A DNA stretch of 8,128 bases from Clostridiaceae bacterium (GCA_012511525.1 JAAZFW010000361.1:1-8128), one strand, 5' to 3'. Counted from the stretch's first letter, positions 1 to 6,121 are shown. The notes: generated by a model from the sequence alone, not told the origin. Numbers and translations are program-made.

Positions 1-725
1 CCCTGGCGCTGGCCAAATCTAGCCAGACCAGCCTGAAGGAAATCCCTATCCGAGAGGCCGTCCTGCAGCATTTTAAAGCGATCGGCCATGATCCGGCCCG
101 CCACGCTGTCACCTACGAGAATGCCCAGGCACGTGAGCGGACCCAGACCCTGATAGATTTGGCCAACCAGATTGGCGGCCTGGTCATCGGCACCGGCGAT
201 TTGTCAGAGCTGGCACTGGGCTGGGCGACCTACAACGGCGACCACATGTCGATGTATGGCGTCAACAGCTCCGTCCCCAAAACGCTGGTGCGCCACCTGG
301 TCCGGCATGTCGCCGAGAACCTGGTGCCCGACCTGGGTGACTTGCTGCGCGACATCCTCGACACGCCGGTCAGTCCCGAGCTATTGCCGCCGCAAAACGG
401 TGAGATCAGCCAGAAGACCGCGCAGATCGTCGGTCCTTACGACCTGCATGACTTTTTTCTCTACCAGTTTGTCCGCTACGGTTTCGCGCCGGGCAAGATT
501 TTGCGCCTGGCCGAACACGCCTTTGCCGGAAGCTTCGACCGGGCGACGATCAAGCAATGGCTGACCGTTTTCCTGAAGCGTTTTTTCAGCCAGCAGTTCA
601 AGCGGTCCTGCCTGCCTGACGGCCCCAAGGTCGGTTCCGTCACCTTGTCGCCGCGCGGCGACTGGCGCATGCCCAGTGATGCACAGGCCCTTGTCTGGCT
701 TGACGAACTGGAAAAGGAACCCTGA
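1..725 (+). CDS. nadE: Glutamine-dependent NAD+ synthetase, C-terminal part (5' end outside window)
   Basis: The enzyme makes NAD+ from deamido-NAD+ with ATP, using ammonia released from glutamine by an N-terminal amidase domain in the long form. The frame is open from base 3, and 240 codons are visible before the TGA. The visible part is the end of the synthetase domain. It has the family block ENAQARERTQTL, then GLVIGTGDLSELALGW and TYNGDHMSMYGVN, which line the ATP and deamido-NAD site. Near the C terminus are DFFLYQFVRYGF, RFFSQQFKRSCLPDGPKVG and LSPRGDWRMPSDA. This C-terminal extension is typical of the long two-domain enzymes of about 640 residues, not of the short ammonia-dependent ones; the amidase domain itself is not visible. 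A TTG at 159 opens a shorter frame but lies inside the conserved block and is not a start. The gene ends 7 bases before the stop of a convergent gene, with no hairpin terminator visible. Confidence 0.95.
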   Translation, partial: LALAKSSQTSLKEIPIREAVLQHFKAIGHDPARHAVTYENAQARERTQTLIDLANQIGGLVIGTGDLSELALGWATYNGDHMSMYGVNSSVPKTLVRHLVRHVAENLVPDLGDLLRDILDTPVSPELLPPQNGEISQKTAQIVGPYDLHDFFLYQFVRYGFAPGKILRLAEHAFAGSFDRATIKQWLTVFLKRFFSQQFKRSCLPDGPKVGSVTLSPRGDWRMPSDAQALVWLDELEKEP

Positions 726-732
726 TCCGCCT

Positions 733-1389
733 TTAGATTTTGGGCTGCAGCAGCAGCATGAGCACTTTTTCGGCATAGCAGGCGGCGTCGGTCTGGATCG
801 TGTAGCGGCGGTTGCGCACCTGGAAATCGACCAGGTGCGCGCTGCAGTCAAGCAGCTTCAAGTTCTGCAGCGGCACTTCGAAGCCGTTTTCGTCAGCCAG
901 GAAGATGATGCGCTGGCTCGTGATGACCAGCTCTCCCTGGATCTGCTCGTCGACCTGGGCCGGAAGCAGGATCTCCTGGGGCCGCAGGATATAGTAATAT
1001 TGGCCTCCCGAAAAGCGGACAGCCAGCCGAGTCGGATCGATTTTCAGCGCGTCGGGCAAAGCCGCCAGGAGCAGGCGCTGCCCCTTGACGACAAAATGGC
1101 ATGTTTCCAGTTCGCGCAGGCTGACATGCGGATGAAAGCGGTTGGGCAGCCGCCCGCTGTCGATCAGCTTGGCCTGCCCTTCCGGGAAATCCGGCATGTT
1201 GGCCAGGTCGCACTGGTCTTCGTCGCGCGACTGGCTTTTCAAGCGGCTGCGGCCATAGAGGATCCAGGCCAGCACGGACGCCAGCGCCGTCAAGGCACTG
1301 AAAAACTGCCAGCCCATCCAGAAACCGACCAGGGCCAGGGCGCTGAACAGCAGCGCGGCCAGGAAATGGATTTGCCGGCCGCTACGCAT
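733..1389 (-). CDS. Membrane-anchored protein with PH/GRAM-like domain, function unknown
   Basis: This is a 218-residue protein I do not recognise as a named family. Seen in the sequence: two hydrophobic segments close together at the N terminus (about residues 8-25 and 27-44), so probably a membrane hairpin. A basic then acidic linker follows, and then a soluble part of about 160 residues. Around residues 150-205 the pattern GELVITSQRIIFLAD, then EVPLQNLKLLDC, then VDFQVRNRRYTIQT resembles the strand order of bacterial PH or GRAM-like domains (GxLxITxxRxxF). This similarity is inferred by eye. The start at 1389 was chosen because its ATG overlaps the stop of the upstream zinc-ribbon gene in the 8-base string ATGCGTAG, which suggests translational coupling. 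A longer frame reaching 1476 would run through the upstream gene and adds a proline- and arginine-rich, unlikely N terminus. The two proteins probably act together, possibly sensing or scaffolding at the membrane, but no function can be assigned. Confidence 0.75.
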   Translation of the reverse strand: MRSGRQIHFLAALLFSALALVGFWMGWQFFSALTALASVLAWILYGRSRLKSQSRDEDQCDLANMPDFPEGQAKLIDSGRLPNRFHPHVSLRELETCHFVVKGQRLLLAALPDALKIDPTRLAVRFSGGQYYYILRPQEILLPAQVDEQIQGELVITSQRIIFLADENGFEVPLQNLKLLDCSAHLVDFQVRNRRYTIQTDAACYAEKVLMLLLQPKI

Positions 1390-1693
1390 GGTCCTGCCAA
1401 TAGGCCTGCTGCTCATCCAGCCAGGCTTCCAGTTCATGCAGCGTGCGGGGCAACCGGACAAGGCCGGCCGCGGCATAGGGACGCAAACGCTCCAGCAGCT
1501 GCCTGGCTGAATCCAGGCGGCCCAGCGCCGCTTCGGGCTGGCTGATCCGTTCCAGGGCCTTGATGTCCTTTTCCAGCTCTTTCAAATCGTCCGGCATTGT
1601 CAGATAATAGTAAGGGGCGCAGGCGGAACAAAGACCGTTGACATCGGTCTCGACCATGAAGCCTTTGTTGCCGCAGCATTTACACTTGGCCAT
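1382..1693 (-). CDS. Small zinc-ribbon protein with helical tail, function unknown
   Basis: This is a 103-residue protein. Residues 4-25 form a compact four-cysteine ribbon: C4-x2-C7, then fourteen residues, then C22-x2-C25, with an extra C6. This should bind one zinc. The remainder, from about residue 36, is rich in Leu, Glu, Lys and Arg and looks all-helical, with LKELEKDIKALERI and ARQLLERLRPY as the best stretches; it could form a coiled coil or helical hairpin. It has no signal peptide or membrane segment. The start is supported by GGGAGGG just upstream (1697-1703) and by a strong promoter at 1734-1761. It is the first gene of a two-gene unit and overlaps the membrane PH-like gene by 8 bases. 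Ribbon-plus-helices proteins of this size occur in Bacillota, but I know no assigned role. A protein-protein or nucleic acid adaptor is possible. Confidence 0.8.
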   Translation of the reverse strand: MAKCKCCGNKGFMVETDVNGLCSACAPYYYLTMPDDLKELEKDIKALERISQPEAALGRLDSARQLLERLRPYAAAGLVRLPRTLHELEAWLDEQQAYWQDHA

Positions 1694-1733
1694 ACGCCCT
1701 CCCGCCCGGCTATCCGCCAGGCCCGACGCATCT

Positions 1734-1761
1734 ATTATACCGCGAAAAGGAGCGCTGTCAT
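1734..1761 (-). promoter_or_regulatory. Promoter for the zinc-ribbon/PH-like gene pair
   Basis: On the minus strand, ATGACA (1756-1761, five of six to the -35 consensus) is followed by a 16-base spacer and a perfect TATAAT (1734-1739). Transcription would begin near 1727 and leave a leader of about 33 bases. The -35 box overlaps the mutM start codon and the -10 lies in the mutM leader, so the two divergent genes may compete for polymerase. On the plus strand the same AT-rich box reads TATTAT (1733-1738) and could serve as the mutM -10, but no good -35 is visible for it. Confidence 0.6.
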
Positions 1762-2620
1762 GCCTGAATTACCTGAAGTTGAAACCGTGCGCCGCAGCCT
1801 TGAGCCTTCGATCCTTGGCCAGTTTGTCCGCCATGTCATCCTGGACACGCCGTCGGTCTGGCGCGGAGCCGATCCGGACACCGTCACCGGATTGAGGATA
1901 ACCTTCAGCAAACGGCGGGGCAAATACCTGCTGTTCTTCCTGGAACCGGCCGGAACAGAAGGTTTGGCGTACTGGCTGGTCGTGCATTTGCGCATGACCG
2001 GGCGATTGACGCTGCAAGGCAGCCCGGATCCGGTCCGCCTTCACACGCATGTCCGTATCGAGCTGGGCGGCAAAACGCCGCAGCCGGTCTGGCTGATCTT
2101 CCAGGATACCCGCCGTTTCGGCCATTTCAGCCTGGTTCCGGCCCAATCGGCCGACCAGCTTCCCGATGTGCTCCCATGCCTGGGACCCGAACCGCTCGAC
2201 GCGGCGTTTGACGCCAAGGTGCTAGGCCGGCAGCTGTTCGGACACGGCAGGCTGAACCTCAAAGCCGCCCTGCTCAACCAGGCGATTGTCGCCGGAATCG
2301 GCAACATCTATGCAGACGAGATTCTCTTCGCCAGCCGTCTGGCGCCGGACCGTCTGGCCGGGTCGCTGGACGAAGCTGAAATCGGCCGTCTGGCGGAAGC
2401 GATCCGGGATGTTCTGCTCCGGGCAGTCGAACAATGCGGGACGACCCTCAAGGACTATGTCGACGGCTGGAACCGCAAGGGCAGCTTCCAGCATTGCCTG
2501 ATGGTCTACGGCCGGGCCGGGCAGCCCTGCCGCCGCTGCGATATGACGATCCAGAAGAAAAAGCTGGCGGGCCGCAGCACGCACTGGTGCCCGGCCTGCC
2601 AGCCTTATTTGCCCGCATAA
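1760..2620 (+). CDS. mutM: Formamidopyrimidine-DNA glycosylase (Fpg/MutM)
   Basis: This bifunctional base-excision repair enzyme removes 8-oxoguanine and formamidopyrimidines and nicks the abasic site by beta,delta-elimination. It has 286 residues, slightly above the usual 270-275. The N terminus MPELPEVETV supplies the catalytic Pro2, Glu3 and Glu6. K55 in GKYL corresponds to the conserved catalytic lysine. M79 in HLRMTGRL and R118/F120 in DTRRFG are the residues that fill the gap left by the flipped base. The helix-two-turn-helix carries VAGIGNIYADE (177-187). A C-terminal zinc finger has C257-x2-C260 and C277-x2-C280, with R272 in AGRSTHWCPAC. All key residues are present, so the enzyme should be active. 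The start is fixed by the essential Pro2 and by AAGGAG at 1747-1752, 7 bases upstream. The gene diverges from the zinc-ribbon pair and converges on the ferredoxin with an 11-base gap. The endonuclease VIII (Nei) subfamily is less likely given the overall match. Confidence 0.97.
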   Translation: MPELPEVETVRRSLEPSILGQFVRHVILDTPSVWRGADPDTVTGLRITFSKRRGKYLLFFLEPAGTEGLAYWLVVHLRMTGRLTLQGSPDPVRLHTHVRIELGGKTPQPVWLIFQDTRRFGHFSLVPAQSADQLPDVLPCLGPEPLDAAFDAKVLGRQLFGHGRLNLKAALLNQAIVAGIGNIYADEILFASRLAPDRLAGSLDEAEIGRLAEAIRDVLLRAVEQCGTTLKDYVDGWNRKGSFQHCLMVYGRAGQPCRRCDMTIQKKKLAGRSTHWCPACQPYLPA

Positions 2621-2631
2621 CAGGCAGCCGG

Positions 2632-2823
2632 TCAGTCTTCGATCTTAATTGCCTCAACCGGGCAGGAAGCGGCCGCTTCACGGGCGGTTTCCTCGGCTTC
2701 GGGCGGAATGACATCGACGATCACCTGGGCAATTGACTCGTCGTCCATTTCAAAGACCTCGGGGCAAATTTCCGCGCACAGGCCGCAGCCGATGCACAGG
2801 TCGCGATCAACAGTAGCTTTCAT
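2632..2823 (-). CDS. Single [4Fe-4S] cluster ferredoxin
   Basis: This is a 63-residue soluble low-potential electron carrier of the Thermotoga/Desulfovibrio type. Cluster ligands are C10, C13 and C16 in CIGCGLC plus C54 in SCPVEAI. The protein is very acidic, as usual. C20 (in ICPEVF) is conserved in the family and often pairs in a disulfide with a second cysteine near residue 43, but that partner is alanine here, so C20 is free. An upstream ATG at 2874 would give 80 residues. I chose 2823 because the family begins MKxxVDxxxCIGC and because the likely promoter -10 covers the 2874 ATG, so a transcript from it would not contain that codon. The ribosome site before 2823 is weak (GTGGTG). The gene is monocistronic and lies between mutM (convergent) and the glyoxalase gene (same strand, 122 bases upstream). 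Its redox partner is not in the window. Confidence 0.93.
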   Translation of the reverse strand: MKATVDRDLCIGCGLCAEICPEVFEMDDESIAQVIVDVIPPEAEETAREAAASCPVEAIKIED

Positions 2824-2872
2824 ATCAGCACCACGCTTTCTACGTTTTATTAACAAGGAACTTGTCGTGCCC

Positions 2873-2901
2873 ATTCTAGCAGAACCAGCGTTTCCTGTCC
2901 C
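2873..2901 (-). promoter_or_regulatory. Probable ferredoxin promoter
   Basis: On the minus strand, GGGACA (2896-2901, four of six to consensus) and TAGAAT (2873-2878, five of six) are separated by 17 bases. Transcription would start near 2866 and give a leader of about 42 bases. The region just upstream (2908-2940) is strikingly AT-rich for this genome, like an UP element. If real, this promoter rules out the longer ferredoxin start at 2874. Confidence 0.45.
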
Positions 2902-2945
2902 CTGTTTTGGATAAACATATAAATAATTTACAATTTTCTGCTGCT

Positions 2946-3314
2946 TCAGCGCTGCGGTACGATCTCCAGCCAGTAATCGTCCGGGTCATGGATGAAATAG
3001 AGTCCCATGGACGTATTCTCGAAGCAAATGCAACCCATCGCCTCGTGGAGGACATGCGCCTCGTCGTACTGGTCGGTGCGAAAACAGATGTGCGACTCGT
3101 TGTCGCCCAGGTCGTAGGGTTCTTTCCGGTCGCGCAGCCAGGTCAGTTCGATCTGAAACGAACCGATGCCGTCGCCGAGGAAAGCCAGCTCAAAACTGCC
3201 GTCTGAGGCCTTCTTGCGCCGCATGACCTCGAGTCCGAGGGCTTTTTGGTAAAATGCGATCGAACGGTCCAGATCCAGTACATTGATGTTGGCGTGCACA
3301 ATCTGAAATTTCAT
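2946..3314 (-). CDS. gloA: Glyoxalase I-like VOC-family metalloenzyme
   Basis: This is probably lactoylglutathione lyase or a relative, which isomerises the hemithioacetal of methylglyoxal and a thiol to the lactoyl thioester in the cytoplasm. It has 122 residues, short like bacterial Ni/Co-type glyoxalases. Two beta-alpha-beta-beta-beta modules are recognisable. The four metal ligands expected for the family can be placed at H7 (VHANINV), E56 (QIELTW), H75 (ESHICF) and E117 (YWLEIVP), spaced much as in the E. coli enzyme. The usual DPDGYW turn reads DPDDYW here. The start has a strong AGGAGGG at 3321-3327, 6 bases upstream. The gene diverges from the serine palmitoyltransferase-like gene and has its own promoter. 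Without glutathione genes in view the thiol is unknown, and bacillithiol or another VOC substrate is possible. The family is sure; the substrate is inferred. Confidence 0.85.
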   Translation of the reverse strand: MKFQIVHANINVLDLDRSIAFYQKALGLEVMRRKKASDGSFELAFLGDGIGSFQIELTWLRDRKEPYDLGDNESHICFRTDQYDEAHVLHEAMGCICFENTSMGLYFIHDPDDYWLEIVPQR

Positions 3315-3358
3315 TGGCGTCCCTCCTGTCTCTTTGCTTCATGCCGTGTTACAAGCAA

Positions 3359-3388
3359 ATCATAGGACAGTTCAGAGGTGTCCGTCAA
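3359..3388 (-). promoter_or_regulatory. Promoter for the glyoxalase I-like gene
   Basis: On the minus strand, TTGACG (3383-3388) and TATGAT (3359-3364) each match consensus at five of six positions, with an 18-base spacer. Transcription would start near 3352 with a leader of about 38 bases. Its -35 lies only 18 bases from the -35 of the divergent promoter, so a regulator or UP element here could affect both genes. Confidence 0.6.
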
Positions 3389-3406
3389 GCCGGAATAATC
3401 GGCTAC

Positions 3407-3435
3407 TTTCCATTCGAGAATCGCTGTGCTATGAT
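3407..3435 (+). promoter_or_regulatory. Promoter for the serine palmitoyltransferase-like gene
   Basis: On the plus strand, TTTCCA (3407-3412, four of six) and TATGAT (3430-3435, five of six) are separated by 17 bases. A TG dinucleotide one base before the -10 makes it an extended -10 promoter. Transcription would start near 3442 and leave a leader of about 68 bases. The -10 lies inside an 18-base inverted repeat. Confidence 0.55.
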
Positions 3436-3442
3436 GAGCACA
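3425..3442. repeat. Inverted repeat over the -10 and start region, possible operator
   Basis: TGTGCT and AGCACA are perfect six-base arms around ATGATG. The dyad covers the -10 box and probable start site of the + strand promoter. A bound repressor would block it, so this is a candidate operator. It lies about 60 bases from the divergent glyoxalase -10. The protein that might bind is not in the window. An 18-base dyad of this kind can arise by chance, so the call rests on its position. Confidence 0.4.
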
Positions 3443-3509
3443 ACATAAAGCATTGATCGTCAAAAGATTCGGTGCACCGCACCAGACAGGCAGCAAGGAG
3501 CAGGAAACA

Positions 3510-4712
3510 ATGGATCTATTCCAAAAATGCCGGGAGTTCACCCGTGCGCGTGAAGTCATGAAGCTGGGGATCTACCCGTTTTTTCACACCCTGACCACCG
3601 GACAGGACACCGTCGTCACCATGGAAGGCCATCGGACGATCATGCTGGGCTCAAACAACTACCTGGGCCTGACGGCCGATCCGCGCGTCAAGGCCGCGGC
3701 CATCAAGGCGGTCGAAAAATACGGCACCGGCTGCTCCGGATCGCGTTTCCTGAACGGGACACTCGATTTGCACATCGAGCTGGAGGAAGCCCTGGCCAAG
3801 TTCCTGCAAAAGGATGACGCCCTGGTTTTCTCAACCGGTTTCCAGTCCAACTTATCGATCATCTCGTCGATTGCCTGCCGCGGCGACTACATTCTGTCGG
3901 ACACCATGAACCACGCCAGCATCGTCGACGGCACGCGTTTGAGTTTTGCCAAGACCTTGAAATTCAAGCACAACGACATGGAAGATCTGGAGCGTTTGCT
4001 CAACCATTGCGTCGCAGACGAAAAAGCCGGCATCCTGATCGTCACCGATGGTGTGTTCAGCATGGAGGGCGAAATCTGCAACCTGCCTGCCATCGTCAGA
4101 CTGGCCCGCCAGTACGGCGCGCGCGTCCTGGTTGACGACGCCCACGCGATCGGCGTCCTGGGCGAGAAAGGCCGGGGAACGGCCGAGTACTTCGGCCTTA
4201 ATGACGAAGTCGACCTGATCATGAACACGTTTTCCAAGACCCTCGCGTCGCTGGGCGGCTGCGTGGCCGGCAATGCCGACGCGATCCATTTCATCAAGCA
4301 CAACGCGCGGCCCTTTATTTTCAGCGCCAGCATCCCGCCGGCCCAAATCGCGGCCGCCCGCGAGGCACTGCGCATCCTTGACGCCGAACCCTGGCGTGTG
4401 AAGCGGCTCAACGCGATCGCCAGCCACATGAAGCACGGCCTGCAGGCGCTGGAGCATGTCACGATCCACGACAGCGGCAACGAGCTGGTGCCGATCATCC
4501 CGATTATGACCGGCAATGACATCCAAACCATGGTCACAGCCAAAAAGCTGCTCGACCGCGGCGTCTATGTCAACCCGGTCTTCCCGCCGGCCGTGCCGCA
4601 GGATTCCTGCCTGCTGCGCACCAGTTACACGGCGACGCACACCGACGATCAGCTCAACGAGGCGCTGGCGATCATCGGCGACGTGTACGCCGAAATGGCG
4701 TCTCAGGCCTGA
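3510..4712 (+). CDS. Alpha-oxoamine synthase, serine palmitoyltransferase-like
   Basis: This is a PLP fold-type I enzyme of the alpha-oxoamine synthase family, which condenses an amino acid with an acyl-CoA and loses CO2. Its 400 residues are the normal length. H135 (MNHAS) should stack on PLP, D209 and H212 (VDDAHAIG) hold the cofactor, K243 forms the aldimine, and R370 binds the substrate carboxylate. The lysine sits in NTFSKTLASLGG. Ser-Lys here is typical of serine palmitoyltransferases, whereas KBL and BioF usually have Gly-Lys-Ala. The N-terminal GIYPFF, the stretch MLGSNNYLGLT and the C-terminal TATHTDDQL also look like the Bacteroides-type enzyme, which makes 3-ketosphinganine from serine and palmitoyl-CoA. 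No membrane segment is present. The start at 3510 has AAGGAG at 3495-3500; an earlier TTG frame at 3453 lacks a ribosome site. KBL (glycine + acetyl-CoA) or BioF remain possible: the family is certain, the substrate probable. The 3' end overlaps the convergent mutase gene by 10 bases. Confidence 0.85.
   Translation: MDLFQKCREFTRAREVMKLGIYPFFHTLTTGQDTVVTMEGHRTIMLGSNNYLGLTADPRVKAAAIKAVEKYGTGCSGSRFLNGTLDLHIELEEALAKFLQKDDALVFSTGFQSNLSIISSIACRGDYILSDTMNHASIVDGTRLSFAKTLKFKHNDMEDLERLLNHCVADEKAGILIVTDGVFSMEGEICNLPAIVRLARQYGARVLVDDAHAIGVLGEKGRGTAEYFGLNDEVDLIMNTFSKTLASLGGCVAGNADAIHFIKHNARPFIFSASIPPAQIAAAREALRILDAEPWRVKRLNAIASHMKHGLQALEHVTIHDSGNELVPIIPIMTGNDIQTMVTAKKLLDRGVYVNPVFPPAVPQDSCLLRTSYTATHTDDQLNEALAIIGDVYAEMASQA
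4703..4712. other. Palindromic tail-to-tail gene overlap
   Basis: TCAGGCCTGA is a perfect ten-base palindrome. Read on either strand it ends a gene with Gln-Ala-stop: the synthase on + and the mutase on -. The two genes overlap by these 10 bases, so no intergenic terminator can exist and each transcript must run into the other gene. Confidence 0.9.
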
Positions 4713-6121
4713 AGGTTGAGGTGGAAAGCCAGCTGATCGCTGACCTTATCGGCCAGCGCCAGATCCGGCATCTCGCAGAAGATCCTTAGCAGCGGTTCCG
4801 TCCCGGAGAAGCGGGCGATCACCCAGCCGCCATTTTTAAAGTAGACCTTGCAGCCGTCCAGCCAGCTGACCTTTTCGACTGCTTCCGAAAAGTCCGGCAG
4901 GTTGTGGTCGACCATCAGGCGCTGCGAGATAAGCTTTTTGTCCGCCTCGGTGAAGCGGAAATCTTTCTCCGTCATGAACAGCTGGCCGAATTTGGCTGAA
5001 ATCTCACGGAACAGGTCCGAAAGACGCTGGCCGGTTACGGCCAGCATTTCCACCAGCAGGGCCGCGGCGTAGATGCCGTCCTTGCCCGGAATATGCCCGC
5101 GCACGGTCAGCCCGCCTGAGGATTCGCCGCCAATCACCGCCTGGGTCTCCTGCATTTTGGCCGAGATGTGCTTGAACCCGACCGGCACTTCATAACAGGT
5201 CTCCCCGAAATAAGCCGCCACGCGGTCCAGCAGGTGGGTGGTGGCGATGTTGCGCACGCAGGGGCCGCGCCAGCCTTTGCGGCCGAGCAGGTAGTAATAG
5301 AGCAAAACCAGGATCTGGTTCGGGTGCAGGAAGCGCCCCTCGTCGTCGATGATCCCGAGCCGGTCGGCATCGCCGTCCGTGGCAATGCCCAAATCGCAGC
5401 GGTGTTCGAGGACGACTTGCTTGAGGCTGTTGAGCGTCTCGACATTCGGCGAAGGCAGGCGGCCGCCGAACAGCGTATCCCGGCGCTCGTGGATCACCTC
5501 GACCTCGCAGCGCGCGGTCATCAGGATCGTCTGCAGGCTGGTGCGCGAAACCCCGAACATCGGGTCCAGAGCCACCTTCAGCTCTCGGCCGCGAATCGCG
5601 TCCATGTTGATCGAGGCGATGATCGCGTCGATATAGGTGTTGAACGGGTTGATAACCAGCAGGCGGCCGGCGCGCTCCGCGTCCTGAACCGGCATCACGG
5701 CGACATCTTCAGGCTTAAGCGCGTCGATGACTTGCTCGAGTTGGGCGGTCACCTGGGCATCCGCGTCGCGCCCGCCGGCCGTAAACAGCTTGATCCCGTT
5801 GTAGACGGCCGGGTTGTGGCTGGCTGTCACCGCCAGGCCATAGGCCGTGCCCAGCCGTTTGACCGTGAACATGATCAGGGGGGTGGGTGCCTCCCGGTCG
5901 ATCAGCCTGACCGTGATGTCGTTGGCGGCCAGCACCTGGGCGGCCCACAAGGCAGCCTCGCGGGACAGGAAGCGGCGGTCATAACCCAGCACGATCCCCG
6001 GGTCGGTGACTCCCTCCGCCTTCATCTTTTCGGCCAGCCCCTGGCAGAGCAGCTGGATGTTGCTCCTGGTGAATTCATCGGCAATGATGGCCCGCCAGCC
6101 GCCGGTTCCGAAACGGATCAT
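4703..6121 (-). CDS. Phosphohexomutase (phosphoglucomutase/phosphomannomutase family)
   Basis: This enzyme interconverts a hexose-6-phosphate and hexose-1-phosphate through a phosphoserine. It has 472 residues with all four alpha-D-phosphohexomutase domains. S101 in TASHNP is the phosphoserine. DGDADR (249-254) is the metal loop, GGESSGG (331-337) the sugar-specificity loop, and RFSGTEPLLRI (437-447) the phosphate-binding loop. The opening FGTGGWRAIIADEF differs from GlmM (FGTDGIRG) and resembles the FGTxGWR group known from several phyla. The specificity loop is nearer the GEESGG of glucose mutases than the GEQSGH of GlmM, so glucose or mannose is more likely than glucosamine, but this is inference. 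The start overlaps the nucleotidyltransferase stop in ATGA and has AGGAGG 7 bases upstream (6129-6134). It is the last gene of the operon visible here. Its stop codon shares the palindrome TCAGGCCTGA with the end of the convergent synthase gene. Confidence 0.9.
   Translation of the reverse strand: MIRFGTGGWRAIIADEFTRSNIQLLCQGLAEKMKAEGVTDPGIVLGYDRRFLSREAALWAAQVLAANDITVRLIDREAPTPLIMFTVKRLGTAYGLAVTASHNPAVYNGIKLFTAGGRDADAQVTAQLEQVIDALKPEDVAVMPVQDAERAGRLLVINPFNTYIDAIIASINMDAIRGRELKVALDPMFGVSRTSLQTILMTARCEVEVIHERRDTLFGGRLPSPNVETLNSLKQVVLEHRCDLGIATDGDADRLGIIDDEGRFLHPNQILVLLYYYLLGRKGWRGPCVRNIATTHLLDRVAAYFGETCYEVPVGFKHISAKMQETQAVIGGESSGGLTVRGHIPGKDGIYAAALLVEMLAVTGQRLSDLFREISAKFGQLFMTEKDFRFTEADKKLISQRLMVDHNLPDFSEAVEKVSWLDGCKVYFKNGGWVIARFSGTEPLLRIFCEMPDLALADKVSDQLAFHLNLQA

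Noticed and set aside
676..1545. Open frame of 289 codons on the plus strand
   Set aside because: It overlaps the end of the NAD synthetase gene and lies opposite the zinc-ribbon/PH-like pair. Its C-terminal half is low-complexity, whereas the minus-strand genes have membrane segments, a promoter and coupled start/stop.
2632..2874. Longer 80-residue ferredoxin starting at 2874
   Set aside because: The extra basic N terminus is not seen in the family, and the probable -10 box (2873-2878) covers this ATG.
2940..2950. GCTG-CTT-CAGC hairpin at the end of the glyoxalase gene followed by A/T-rich DNA, as a terminator
   Set aside because: The stem is only four base pairs and overlaps the stop codon, and there is no clean U-tract.
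3425..3442. The TGTG...CACA dyad as a CRP/FNR-type site
   Set aside because: The arms are separated by 10 bases between TGTG and CACA instead of the 8 of the CRP consensus, and the inner bases do not match.
3311..3559. Open frame of 82 codons on the minus strand across the glyoxalase/synthase intergenic region
   Set aside because: It overlaps two promoters and the synthase 5' end, has no ribosome site and no recognisable sequence.
3852..4640. Open frame of 262 codons on the minus strand
   Set aside because: It is antisense to the well-conserved alpha-oxoamine synthase and has no recognisable motif.
3510..4712. Straight annotation as 2-amino-3-ketobutyrate CoA ligase or BioF
   Set aside because: The residue before the PLP lysine is Ser rather than Gly and the flanking blocks fit serine palmitoyltransferase better. 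It is kept as an alternative, not excluded.
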